From assembly GCA_034437615.1 (NCBI GenBank), contig DAOTTW010000412.1:1-15259 (forward strand): 15,259 bases of DNA, given 5' to 3'. The notes beneath the pieces are model-generated. The model did not search any database, was not told where the DNA came from, and worked only from the letters and a program-made list of their open reading frames with translations. The position numbers and the translations under genes are program-made. Shown here in pieces: positions 1 to 8,243 of this stretch. Within the stretch, counting starts at the first letter, position 1. Every line of letters begins with the position of its first letter. The DNA is from DAOTTW01 sp034437615 (GTDB taxonomy: Bacteria; Chloroflexota; Anaerolineae; Aggregatilineales; Phototrophicaceae).

Positions 1-46
1 TGTACGTTAAATGTGATTATCGGCATACAGGTTACAGGTATTCCTC

Positions 47-1723
47 ATGGCACGTCAAAAACGCAAACAGCTACCACCAGCACAAGGCTGGGCGATCTAC
101 ATGCGAACCAGTAGCGAAGAAGCGCAAAATCCTGAGAATTCGCAGCGACGCCAACGGCACGCTATCGAGCTTGCGCTCTTCAGTCGCTATGACATGCCTG
201 TGATAGCCGAGTATGTCGATAACCTCAGCGGACGGTCTGCAAACAACCGCCCCAATTATCTGCGAATGCTGGATGATGCCCGCGCTGGTAAGTTCTCACA
301 CGTTGCCGTCGAAAACGCTGAACGTTTTGGCCGCAACGATGCTGAAGCGTTGATGGCGATTGATGAACTGCACGAACTTGGCATCTCAATACGCTTCGCA
401 GACTACCCCGAACTCGATCCCATCCATCCGGATGACCGCATCATGGTCAGTTTGTCCTTTACGTTGGCGCGTAGGGAGTCGATTAAGCTTGGTCAGCGTG
501 TACAAGGTGGCCTGTTTGCGAAACTGCGTAGTGGCAACTATTGTGGACGCGCACCCGATGGCTACATCAACGTTGAGAAGCGCACCGACGAGCATACGCG
601 CACACAAGGCGGACGTTACACACGCTGGATTGAGCAAGACCCTGAGCAAGCGAAGGTGTGGCGTTTAGCGTGGGATTTACTGTTGCAAGATCGTCACACG
701 CTTGACGAAATCTGCGAGGAACTCCATAAGCACGGCTACCACTATCGTAGCGGACGACCCTTTATCGAGGTCAAGCGCGGAGGACAACGTAAAGCCAACA
801 AGAGCACACTCTCGTTCATCTTCCATAACTGGATGTATGCGGGCTGGGTGGTCAGCGATAAAGCAGGGATTCAGCCCAAACAGATACGCGGCAACTGGGA
901 GCCAATTATCACCACAGAGGAATTTGAGCGTGGTTTAGCGATTCTGGCGAAACGCAATCAGCATCGCGTGGTCAGGCGCAAACATCATTACCTGCTGACG
1001 AATCTCGTTTATGTCGAGTTGCCCAGCGAAGAACTCATCAAGCTGACCGGATCGACACCCAATGCAGGCCGATCTGGGGGCGGTACATCCTACTATTCCG
1101 TCTGGAGCAGCGACATCAACATTCTGTGCAAGACGGTTGATAGTCAGATACCAGGGATTCTGTGTAACGTCCAGGTTGATCCAGAGCGACTGCCCGGTAT
1201 TCGTGCTGCTTATACGGAAGAGATTGCGGAACGGCTTGGACATCAGGGGCCCAACGAACGCGAAGAACTGCAAGCCAGACTGAAGGCGATTGATGACGAA
1301 GAAGCACGCATGGTGCGTCTGTTTGCCACTGGCAAGATCACCGAGAGCGTCTGGGACGGATTGTGGGCCGAGTGGCAGGATCGGCGTCGTCGTTTGACCG
1401 CTGATATAGAAGCGTTGCAACATCAAAAGGAATTGTACGTCGAAAATTTGGATGCGGCACTCACGATTATTGCAAAAGTGGGTATACTGTATGAGAACCT
1501 TGAACTCAGTGATCAACGCGATCTGCTGAGGCAAATGGTCAAGCGCGTGATCGTCAATTTAGCAGGAGACATCCTGCGCGTAGAGTGGCTACCTCCGTTC
1601 GCATATCTCGATGATTTAGCAAGGCACATGCGACAGGGTTGCGGGGCTGATGAAAACGAAAAAACCAGCCCAAAGCAGGCTGGCGGATGTTCGGACTACA
1701 TCTCTATGTCTGGGTTCCATTAG
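47..1723 (+). CDS. Large serine recombinase (site-specific integrase/resolvase family)
   Basis: This protein should cut and rejoin DNA through a covalent 5'-phosphoserine link, as large serine integrases do. The resolvase domain covers about residues 14-160. It contains Y18-M-R20-T-S22, with S22 the expected nucleophile, then SGRSANNRP, an ERFGRN segment in place of the usual DRLSRN, and the ARRESIKLGQRVQGGL helix. The 'Recombinase' DNA-binding domain follows (about 165-310, with GRAPDGYIN and NWMYAGWV). The zinc-ribbon region (about 320-395) lacks the usual first CxxC pair and keeps only scattered cysteines. A coiled-coil region follows (about 405-480). At 558 aa the length suits the family and the catalytic domain looks intact. 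The ATG at 47 has only a weak AGGT-type ribosome site. The stop lies one base from tRNA-Lys, and the last ~20 codons overlap that tRNA's terminator on the opposite strand. This suggests the gene marks the end of an element extending leftward. The family is clear; the target site is not known. Confidence 0.9.
   Translation: MARQKRKQLPPAQGWAIYMRTSSEEAQNPENSQRRQRHAIELALFSRYDMPVIAEYVDNLSGRSANNRPNYLRMLDDARAGKFSHVAVENAERFGRNDAEALMAIDELHELGISIRFADYPELDPIHPDDRIMVSLSFTLARRESIKLGQRVQGGLFAKLRSGNYCGRAPDGYINVEKRTDEHTRTQGGRYTRWIEQDPEQAKVWRLAWDLLLQDRHTLDEICEELHKHGYHYRSGRPFIEVKRGGQRKANKSTLSFIFHNWMYAGWVVSDKAGIQPKQIRGNWEPIITTEEFERGLAILAKRNQHRVVRRKHHYLLTNLVYVELPSEELIKLTGSTPNAGRSGGGTSYYSVWSSDINILCKTVDSQIPGILCNVQVDPERLPGIRAAYTEEIAERLGHQGPNEREELQARLKAIDDEEARMVRLFATGKITESVWDGLWAEWQDRRRRLTADIEALQHQKELYVENLDAALTIIAKVGILYENLELSDQRDLLRQMVKRVIVNLAGDILRVEWLPPFAYLDDLARHMRQGCGADENEKTSPKQAGGCSDYISMSGFH
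1659..1683 (-). terminator. Rho-independent terminator of tRNA-Lys, inside the recombinase 3' end
   Basis: On the minus strand there is a perfect 6-bp stem, CCAGCC/GGCTGG, with a 7-nt loop (TGCTTTG), followed directly by six T. It begins about 42 nt beyond the tRNA 3' end, in the right orientation and position to end the tRNA transcript. It is antisense to the recombinase C-terminal codons. Confidence 0.75.
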
Positions 1724-1724
1724 G

Positions 1725-1796
1725 TGAGCCTGGTAGGATTCGAACCTACAACCAATGGCTTAAAAGGCCACTGCTCTGCCGTTGAGCTACAGACCC
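1725..1796 (-). tRNA. tRNA-Lys (anticodon UUU)
   Basis: The minus strand folds into a full cloverleaf. The acceptor stem is GGGTCTG with CAGGCTC (7 bp, two G-U type pairs). The D stem is GCTC/GAGC with GG in the loop. The anticodon stem is GTGGC/GCCAT around loop CTTTTAA, giving anticodon TTT. The variable loop is 5 nt. The T arm is GTAGG-TTCGAAT-CCTAC. The discriminator base is A at 1725. The following bases on the minus strand are CCTA, so the CCA tail is not fully encoded. The gene lies downstream of lon on the same strand but has its own promoter. Confidence 0.95.
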
Positions 1797-1808
1797 GCTA
1801 TGACCTTC

Positions 1809-1836
1809 ATTATACGATGGTGGCCACACATTTCAA
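1809..1836 (-). promoter_or_regulatory. Promoter of tRNA-Lys
   Basis: On the minus strand, TTGAAA (1836-1831, 5 of 6 matches to the -35 consensus) is followed after 16 bp by a perfect TATAAT (1814-1809). The tRNA 5' end is 12 nt beyond the -10 box. This is the best sigma-70-type promoter in the window. Confidence 0.75.
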
Positions 1837-1895
1837 GTGCGATGGGCCATATCAGCACAACGCTTACAAGTTGCTAAGTTAGTGCTGTTACAGCC

Positions 1896-4427
1896 TTAGT
1901 CTGTATCCTGATCGGCGCTGTTGTCGTCCTCGGATGCGTTGTCAAGGTCACGTTGACGTTGCGCTGGTGCATCCAACAAGGCCAGGTCAATCACATCCTG
2001 CATGGTCTCGGCCAGATGAATCTGTAGATCGCGCAGAGCCTCTTTCGGAATTTCCGTCAGGTCTTTCTCGTTCTCTTTGGGCATAATGACCTGCTTGATG
2101 CCATTACGACGCGCCGCCAACACCTTGTCCTTGATGCCACCAACGGGCAGCACATAGCCGCGCAAGGTGACCTCGCCTGTCATGGCGGTATCGCTGCGGA
2201 TGGGCCGCTCTGTAAAGACGGAAATCATCGCCGCAGCAATCGTAATTCCGGCTGATGGGCCGTCCTTCGGTACGCCGCCTTCGGGCAAATGCACATGCAC
2301 GTCGTAGTTTTCGAAGTCGTCATGATGCACATCAAAGTCTTTAGCGCGTGTACGCATGTAGGTCAGCGCAGCTTGTGCGGATTCTTGCAGTACCTCGCCC
2401 AATTGCCCGGTCAGCGTCAGGTTACCCTTACCCGGCGTCAGCGTGACCTCAATCGCCTGCACATCACCGCCATCGTTTGTCCACGTCAGCGATGTGACGA
2501 TGCCGATACGGTCATCGCGGTTGATATGCGTGGGCAGCACGGGCGGCGGGCCGAGGTAACGCTCAACGATGCTTGACGTGATGCGACGCGGTGACTTCTG
2601 ATCCGAAGCGACGCGCACGGCAATCTTACGACACACGCGGGCAATCTCACGGTCTAGGTTGCGAACGCCTGCTTCCATTGTATATTTGCGGATGATGGTC
2701 GTCAGCGCGTCCGTCTGGAATTTAATGCCGGATTCTGCGATACCGTGTGACTCTAATTGGCGTGGGATCAGGAATTGCTGGGCGATGTCGAGCTTCTCTT
2801 CCTCGGTATAAGCATGGAATTCGATGATTTCCATGCGGTCTTCTAGCGCTTCCGGCAGTGGGTACAGATCGTTAGCGGTGGCGATGAACATCACCTGCGA
2901 TAGATCGTAGGGCACCTCCAGGAAGTGATCGCTGAAGGCTTTATTCTGCTCCGGGTCCAGCACTTCCAGCAGTGCGGCACGCGGGTCCCCCTGTGAATCC
3001 GCCCAGATTTTGTCGATTTCATCCAGCAGCAACACCGGGTTAACCGTGCCTGCGCGTTGCATAGCCTGGATGATACGACCGGGCAAGGCGCTGACGTAGG
3101 TGCGGCGATGCCCACGAATTTCAGCCTCGTCATGCACCCCACCCAGGCTGATACGCACGAATTCGCGGCCCAGCGCATGGGCAATGCTGCGGCCCAATGA
3201 GGTTTTGCCAACACCGGGCGGCCCCACAAAGCATAAAATCGGGCTGCGCATTTTGTCGCCCGCCAGCTTACGCACGGCGATATGCTCCAAGATGCGCTCT
3301 TTGGCTTTCTTCAGGCCGTAATGTTCTTCATCCAGCACGCGCTGCACGGCTTCCAGTTCGAGGTTATCCTCGGTGCTGTGTTGCCAGGGCAAGCTCAGCA
3401 GCCAATCCAGGTATGTGCGCAAAATGCTAGCCTCTTGCGTCAGGGGCGATAGCGCCGAGAGCCGCGTAAATTCCCGCATGGCTTTACTGCGCACGTCATC
3501 CGGCAGGGCTGTGGCGTCGATGCGCTGACGCATCATGTCGAGTTCTTGCTGCACGCTCTGTTCGTATGTCTGGGGCGTCTGGGATGTCTGGGGCGTCTGG
3601 GATGTCTGGGGCAACGTAGACGCTCGTGGTGCGCTGCCATTCTCGGAGCCGTTTAGCTGGCCGCCGACCTGTTTTTCCAGCGCCGCGAGGCGTGCCGCAC
3701 GTTCTGCTAAACCTGCCAAATTTTGCTGATGTTCGTCCTCTAACTGTGTGACGATGCCCTCTAAGCTGATTGACAAGGCGTTCAGACGGTTGCTGACATC
3801 CGGGCTTTCCAGGTAGGCCACGCGCTTTTCTAGTGGAAAGTCCAGGTAGGCTGTGATGCGGTTCGCAAGCTGTGTGGCGTCCGTCGCATGGTAGAGCACA
3901 TCAAACTGCCAATTGTCCATATCAGGCAGATGCTTCCAGCGGCGCAGCATATAATCCAGCAGACGCGGGCGAAATTCCCTGAAGACATCATCGCTCACAT
4001 TTTCATCCGGTATAATCTGCGCCTGCACCGTCAAGATCGGCCTGCGCTTCGTGATTTTCAGGATGCGCACACGGCGTTTGCCTTCCAGCAGGGCCATGTG
4101 GGAATCGGTCCCGGTGTAAGCAGGGCCGCGTACATCCAGCACGGCGGCTTCTGTCGCAATAGGGTAGAACGGGTCGCGTGTTTCCAGGTCTTCTAGCTCG
4201 TATTCGTAGGGGTCTATGTACAGCGCCACGATAACCGTCTGCTGATTCTCCAGCGCTATATCCACCACCCGCATATCCGATGGGCCATACAACGCGACTT
4301 CGTTCGGCGTGGCCGGAAAGATAATTTGTTGATCGATCAACAGCAAAGGCAGTTCAATCAGACCATCGGCGTCCGCTTGCGCTTCGGGTATCGGTTCGAT
4401 GTCTGCCAGATCGTCCCAAAAATCCAA
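1896..4427 (-). CDS. lon: ATP-dependent protease Lon
   Basis: Cytoplasmic AAA+ serine protease that unfolds and degrades damaged and regulatory proteins. The N-terminal substrate-binding (LAN) domain spans about residues 22-215, followed by a coiled-coil/linker region. The AAA+ module carries Walker A GPPGVGKT (402-409, K408) and Walker B with DEID (469-472). The protease domain carries PKDGPSAG with catalytic S725 and GGIKDK with K768; the 43-residue spacing matches the S679/K722 spacing of E. coli Lon. The 843-aa length is slightly above typical, owing to a TSQTPQ-repeat linker at about 273-288 and an acidic C-terminal tail. The start is TTG at 4427, preceded by AGAGAGAAA. No ATG lies before residue 52, which would delete the start of the LAN domain, so TTG is preferred. 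No CIRCE-type heat-shock operator is visible upstream. Downstream of the stop there is no strong terminator before the tRNA gene. Confidence 0.97.
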   Translation of the reverse strand: MDFWDDLADIEPIPEAQADADGLIELPLLLIDQQIIFPATPNEVALYGPSDMRVVDIALENQQTVIVALYIDPYEYELEDLETRDPFYPIATEAAVLDVRGPAYTGTDSHMALLEGKRRVRILKITKRRPILTVQAQIIPDENVSDDVFREFRPRLLDYMLRRWKHLPDMDNWQFDVLYHATDATQLANRITAYLDFPLEKRVAYLESPDVSNRLNALSISLEGIVTQLEDEHQQNLAGLAERAARLAALEKQVGGQLNGSENGSAPRASTLPQTSQTPQTSQTPQTYEQSVQQELDMMRQRIDATALPDDVRSKAMREFTRLSALSPLTQEASILRTYLDWLLSLPWQHSTEDNLELEAVQRVLDEEHYGLKKAKERILEHIAVRKLAGDKMRSPILCFVGPPGVGKTSLGRSIAHALGREFVRISLGGVHDEAEIRGHRRTYVSALPGRIIQAMQRAGTVNPVLLLDEIDKIWADSQGDPRAALLEVLDPEQNKAFSDHFLEVPYDLSQVMFIATANDLYPLPEALEDRMEIIEFHAYTEEEKLDIAQQFLIPRQLESHGIAESGIKFQTDALTTIIRKYTMEAGVRNLDREIARVCRKIAVRVASDQKSPRRITSSIVERYLGPPPVLPTHINRDDRIGIVTSLTWTNDGGDVQAIEVTLTPGKGNLTLTGQLGEVLQESAQAALTYMRTRAKDFDVHHDDFENYDVHVHLPEGGVPKDGPSAGITIAAAMISVFTERPIRSDTAMTGEVTLRGYVLPVGGIKDKVLAARRNGIKQVIMPKENEKDLTEIPKEALRDLQIHLAETMQDVIDLALLDAPAQRQRDLDNASEDDNSADQDTD
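3566..3612. repeat. 18-bp tandem repeat in the lon linker (about 2.6 copies)
   Basis: The 18-bp unit ATGTCTGGGGCGTCTGGG occurs exactly at 3566-3583 and 3584-3601, with a partial third copy to 3612. It is in frame and encodes a repeated TSQTPQ-type hexapeptide in Lon between the N-terminal region and the AAA+ module. Copy number could change by slippage in steps of six residues without breaking the frame. Confidence 0.85.
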
Positions 4428-4552
4428 TGTCGGTTTCTCTCTGCGTATTCATCAAATCGGTTAAGGGTAGAATGAAGGCCAAGTTTATCACATTTTGGCG
4501 GGTATTGCGGTATGTTTTCGGTAATGCACATGCGACAGGGCGTGATGCACAC

Positions 4553-4581
4553 TTGCCGCAGGTTGGGCGGCTCTGTAGACT
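4553..4581 (+). promoter_or_regulatory. Possible promoter for the 4624 gene
   Basis: TTGCCG (4553-4558) and TAGACT (4576-4581) are separated by 17 bp. Each matches the sigma-70 consensus at about four of six positions. They lie some 43 nt upstream of the start codon, in the 196-bp region between divergent lon and the 4624 gene. Nothing else clear is visible in that region. Confidence 0.3.
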
Positions 4582-4623
4582 GTGAACGTTTCGTAAACAC
4601 AGGTACAGGATGAATAACGGCCT

Positions 4624-6012
4624 ATGCGCATCCCGATTTGGCCCCTTATGATTGCTATTGTTGTCGGCCTTACTGTGACCGTGCTTATCGGTCAGGCACT
4701 GGTACAGCCCGACCAAGCACTTATCGTCAGCGCCGAATTTGCAGACGACACGATCACGCCCAACGCCGATGGCGACAACGACCTGACGCGCTTCAGCTAT
4801 GAACTATCTCGCAATGCCAGCGTCAGCTTGCGCTTTGAAGCGCAGGACGGCACCCATTATGACTTTCGGCAGGATGAGCCGCGCCTCGCCAATGAGTACA
4901 GCCTGCTTTTCAGCGGTGTGGTCGATGGTTACACATTGTCCGATGAAGATGTTGCAGGCGACATCCAACGGCGCTTGATGCCGAATGGCGTCTATACATG
5001 GCGCTTGAGTGCAACCGATGTGGTCAGCGACGAGACGCAAGAAAGCAGCGGCACACTGACGATCACAGACGCCGATTCGCCCCTGCCAGAGATCACGACG
5101 TTCACAGTTGGCCCGCAGACCTTCACGCCGAATCAGGATGGGCGCGACGATCGTGTGAAGATTAACGTATACCTCAAAAAAGCGGCTGATTTGCGCGTGT
5201 TCCTGATTGACGACCAACAGAACGAAATCCCTATCTCGGCGCGTTTGGATGGCAGCCGCGAGGCGGGCGATGAAGGGCGGCACATCTTCGATTATGAAGG
5301 CGGCATCGACCTGAACGCCGACCCGCCCCCCGATGGCACGTACACAGTCGTTGCAGTGGCGCAGGACGACGAAGGGCAGCGCATCCGCCAAGAGACCGAA
5401 CTGACTATCCTGAACGGTGGTAAGCCGCGTGCAGAGATTGCCGCGCAGCCTATAGGTGTGGATGTGGTCTTTGCCGCACAGCCTTATGACGAGCGTTTCT
5501 TCAGCGATGACGACGCGCTTGGTGATCTGGTCATGCCGCCGGATGACCCCGATGATTTGGCCGCAAACCGCGTCGTGTTGCCCGTCGATGACATGCTGGT
5601 ATTCAAGCTGACGGTCGATAATTACAGTGCTGTGCCCATCCGCACCACCTACCCACCCCCCGGCACCGTGTATCAGCAGGGCCAGCTACCCGCATCACTG
5701 GGCGCGTTTGAGTCGCCGGGGGCGTGGCGTGTCGGCATCCAATGCGAGACCTCCACACAGCCCTACCCGTATCGTTGGGCGGTAGGTGCGCCGGATGTGC
5801 TGGCAAGCGACACCGACCCCGAAACCGGCGAGACGTTTTACTATCTGCCAGCAGGGGCCAGCGCAACCGTGTGGGGTGCCATTCGCTTTACGGAGCTAAA
5901 CGAGAATTACAACCCGCAGGTGTGCCGCGCCGCGCTCATCCATGAAAGCGTGGCCATCAGCCAACGCAATGCGTATGTCGGGCCGCGTGAGGTGCTGCTT
6001 GTAGCCGAATAA
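4624..6012 (+). CDS. Membrane-anchored protein with two FlgD-Ig/TPNxDG-type repeats
   Basis: Exported or membrane-anchored surface protein, function unknown. A hydrophobic segment at about residues 7-26 follows a short MRIPIW start, as in a signal anchor. Two beta-rich repeats each open with an acidic, probably Ca-binding turn: TPNADGDND (45-53) and TPNQDGRDD (168-176). These turns and the later DGTYTV and GVYTWRL strands resemble FlgD Ig-like or gliding-motility C-terminal domains. The remaining ~190 residues form a separate domain starting near DMLVFKLTVDN, with cysteines in GIQCETS and QVCRAAL that could form a disulfide outside the cell. The ATG at 4624 has only a distant AGGA upstream, so the start is moderately sure. 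The gene is divergent from lon, and its stop faces the stop of the next gene across a hairpin. A secreted adhesin or envelope role is inference only. Confidence 0.75.
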   Translation: MRIPIWPLMIAIVVGLTVTVLIGQALVQPDQALIVSAEFADDTITPNADGDNDLTRFSYELSRNASVSLRFEAQDGTHYDFRQDEPRLANEYSLLFSGVVDGYTLSDEDVAGDIQRRLMPNGVYTWRLSATDVVSDETQESSGTLTITDADSPLPEITTFTVGPQTFTPNQDGRDDRVKINVYLKKAADLRVFLIDDQQNEIPISARLDGSREAGDEGRHIFDYEGGIDLNADPPPDGTYTVVAVAQDDEGQRIRQETELTILNGGKPRAEIAAQPIGVDVVFAAQPYDERFFSDDDALGDLVMPPDDPDDLAANRVVLPVDDMLVFKLTVDNYSAVPIRTTYPPPGTVYQQGQLPASLGAFESPGAWRVGIQCETSTQPYPYRWAVGAPDVLASDTDPETGETFYYLPAGASATVWGAIRFTELNENYNPQVCRAALIHESVAISQRNAYVGPREVLLVAE

Positions 6013-6022
6013 GCGAGAATAG

Positions 6023-6044
6023 GGGCGGGCCAATGTGCCCGCCC
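6023..6044. terminator. Hairpin between convergent genes
   Basis: A perfect 8-bp GC stem, GGGCGGGC/GCCCGCCC, with a 6-nt loop fills the 38-bp gap between the convergent stops at 6012 and 6051. The T-run on either side is poor (GTTTG on the plus strand). It could stop transcription from both directions, but weakly on the T-tract criterion. Confidence 0.6.
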
Positions 6045-6050
6045 GTTTGC

Positions 6051-8243
6051 TTATGGCTGCAAAGCCTGCCACAATGCCGCGCCACGCAGACCGGCTGCAT
6101 ACGCCGCCTGTGCGTCGGCGTACATCGTCAGCGCTGCAACCACACGGGCATCTTCACGGGCGCTGTACTGTATGCTGAACAGGGTCGGGTTCGGCACCTG
6201 TTCGGCAAAGGTCGCGATTTCGGCTAGAACCAGGGCCGCGATGTCACCGCGCACAGGCTCCGCTGGTACGGTCAGCGAGGAAAACTGCACCTGCACGTTG
6301 ATCTGTGTCTCGGCTGTGTCGCTGAATAAGATCGTGTTGGCATCGCTGAAGCAATAGTCCCCCATCGAAACGATACGCGCTGTTGTGTCGATGCCGGGGG
6401 TTTGCTCTGCGGCAGCTTGTAGGCGGCGTTCAAATTCCGACCAGACGTATTGATTGTTGCTGGCCGCCAGCACACAGCTTGCCCGCGTTAGTGCCTCTGC
6501 CTCTGCTTGGACCTCTGCTACATTGACATCCAGTTCACTAGCAAGTGCGGTCGCCGTCGCGTAAATCTGCTGTACGCGCTGTGCTGCACTGATGTCGTCT
6601 ATGGCTGCTTCGGGGTCATCGGCGGCTGCATTTGCTGTGCTGAACTGCTCAGCCAGGGCGGTAGCGGTTGCGTAAACCTGCGCCAGCCGCGATTGCGTCG
6701 GTGATGGGTCAATCGCCTGTGCTTCATCGCTAGCGGCTGCTAATTCTTCAGCCAGGGCGGTAGCGGTTGCGTAAACCTGCGCCAGCCGCGATTGCGTCGG
6801 CGGCACGTCTATCGTTTGCACCGGGCCGGATAAACCCTCGGCCAGCGCAGTAGCAGTCATAAAGGCGGCGCTGACTGGATCAGTGGTGGGGCTTGGCGTG
6901 AAGGTCAATGTAAACGTAGGCGTGGCGCTGGGCGTGGTTGTGGCTGTTTGCGATGGTGTCAGGCTGGGCGTTGCTGTGAAGGTCGCCGTTTGCGTGGCGC
7001 TTGGTGTGGCGGTATCCGGCGCTAGCAAAGCCGTTGCTGTGGCCTGAATTGCCGCCAGTTGTGCTTGCCGCGTGGCCAGCGCAGCAGTATCTCGTGTGGT
7101 TGTCGCTGTGGCCGTAGCCGTATCGGTTGGCGCTTGGGTTTGCGTAGCTGTTTCTGTAGATGTAGCAGTCGGGCTGCTGGTGCTGGTGGCTGTGGCCTGT
7201 TGTGTCAGGCGCAGGGCTGTAGCGGTTGCGTATACATCACTGAGGCGGGCGAGCGCTTGCTCGGCGGCCTGTGTTTCGTCTGCAAGCGCGGTCAGTGTGC
7301 CTTCAACCGCCGCCTGCACCGTCGCGTCTAAATCCGGCGTGTTGCTGGCGGTGGGCGTCAGGCTGATAATCACGATCTGGTCCGTGCGGGCGCTGACCTC
7401 TGCTGCAAGTGCGGTGGTGGTAGCGTAGACGCCTGCCAGCGGGTCGGTGGGTTGCGCAGTGGGTGACCCCAGGCGGCGCGTTAGTTCATCGGCCAGCGCG
7501 GTTGATGTGGCCTGTATCGCTTCGATGGCCAGTGTGGGCGTGCTGCTCGGTTCGAGTGTGCTGGTGGTCAGGTCAATCAGCGCGAAACCAGCCGGCAAAT
7601 CAGCGCGTAGCGCGGTTGCTGTCGCCTGCACCGCTTGTAGCCGTGCCTCATCTGTCGCCGTGCCCAGCGCCACACGGGTCAGCACATCAGCTACCAGCGC
7701 GGTTGCTGTACCCTCTGCGTTGATGGTGGGCGTCAGCGTCAGCGTGTTGGTGGGCGTCCATGTCGCTGTAAACGTCGCTGTGGGCGTGTTGGTGTTGGTC
7801 GGCGTCGCGGTGTCAGTCGGCGTCGCGCTTAGCTCGACAATCAGGGCAATCTCAGTTTCGTCTGCGATGGCTGTCTCGGTCGCCAGGTAATTCGCGAAGT
7901 CCGTTGCGGCCATAATCAGCGTGACGTTTTGCGTAGCGGTCTGATCTGCGCTGGCCGTGCCTGTTGCGTCTTGTGTGGGCGTATCGGTGGCGGTGTCGGT
8001 GGCTGCGTTGGCGATCACTGTTGTGGCGCTAGTGGCGTCGGTTGGCTCTGGTTCGGTGGTGATGACGGCTTGCCCGTTGCTGTCTGGGTCTGCGTTGCCA
8101 GAGTCGGCGGCTTGCAGCAGGTCGGTTAGATCATCCTGAAAGACGATGGCGAGCGCAGCGAGGACAATCACGAGCAGGATCAGCAGGCGAAATACGTTTC
8201 GTCTGCGCTGCATGGATGCAATCTCTCGGTTTGATGGCGTCAT
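6051..8243 (-). CDS. Membrane-anchored Thr/Ala-rich ATATALA-repeat protein
   Basis: Unrecognised exported protein. After a short basic stretch (QRRRN), a membrane segment (VFRLLILLVIVLAALAIVF) acts as signal anchor. A long Thr/Ala/Pro-rich region follows, containing about eleven copies of a motif near Y/Q-ATATALA-x-E/D-L, plus a diverged copy near the N-terminus, with TPT-type linkers between. The C-terminal ~145 residues are non-repetitive, begin near TRASCVLAAS, and hold two cysteines (ASCVLA, GDYCFS), so they may be a folded domain. The frame is also open to a TTG at 8297. I prefer the ATG at 8243 (AAAGG upstream, at a long distance) or the ATG at 8213 (GAGAGA closer). Codon choice is strongly constrained by the repeats, which also creates long false frames on the plus strand. 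It may be an extended, possibly glycosylated stalk presenting a C-terminal head; this is inference. Confidence 0.75.
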   Translation of the reverse strand: MTPSNREIASMQRRRNVFRLLILLVIVLAALAIVFQDDLTDLLQAADSGNADPDSNGQAVITTEPEPTDATSATTVIANAATDTATDTPTQDATGTASADQTATQNVTLIMAATDFANYLATETAIADETEIALIVELSATPTDTATPTNTNTPTATFTATWTPTNTLTLTPTINAEGTATALVADVLTRVALGTATDEARLQAVQATATALRADLPAGFALIDLTTSTLEPSSTPTLAIEAIQATSTALADELTRRLGSPTAQPTDPLAGVYATTTALAAEVSARTDQIVIISLTPTASNTPDLDATVQAAVEGTLTALADETQAAEQALARLSDVYATATALRLTQQATATSTSSPTATSTETATQTQAPTDTATATATTTRDTAALATRQAQLAAIQATATALLAPDTATPSATQTATFTATPSLTPSQTATTTPSATPTFTLTFTPSPTTDPVSAAFMTATALAEGLSGPVQTIDVPPTQSRLAQVYATATALAEELAAASDEAQAIDPSPTQSRLAQVYATATALAEQFSTANAAADDPEAAIDDISAAQRVQQIYATATALASELDVNVAEVQAEAEALTRASCVLAASNNQYVWSEFERRLQAAAEQTPGIDTTARIVSMGDYCFSDANTILFSDTAETQINVQVQFSSLTVPAEPVRGDIAALVLAEIATFAEQVPNPTLFSIQYSAREDARVVAALTMYADAQAAYAAGLRGAALWQALQP
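6649..6800. repeat. 53-bp direct repeat, 99-bp period, inside the ATATALA gene
   Basis: Positions 6649-6701 and 6748-6800 are identical over 53 bp. The offset of 99 bp equals 33 codons, so the frame is kept. Each copy encodes PTQSRLAQVYATATALAE. The rest of each 33-codon unit has diverged. This points to a duplication that is recent, or has been homogenised, within an otherwise diverged repeat array. Confidence 0.9.

Noticed and set aside
935..1534. 199-codon minus-strand open frame inside the recombinase gene
   Set aside because: It lies fully inside a clear recombinase coding region and shows no domain pattern.
4428..4623. Heat-shock operator (CIRCE) upstream of lon
   Set aside because: No TTAGCACTC/GAGTGCTAA inverted repeat is present, and no good minus-strand promoter pair was found in the gap.
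7072..7890. Long plus-strand open frames (e.g. 7072-7428, 7447-7890) opposite the ATATALA gene
   Set aside because: They are mirror frames created by the Thr/Ala-rich minus-strand repeats. Their Val/Ser/Ala-only composition is not protein-like, and the minus strand has a signal anchor and conserved motif copies.
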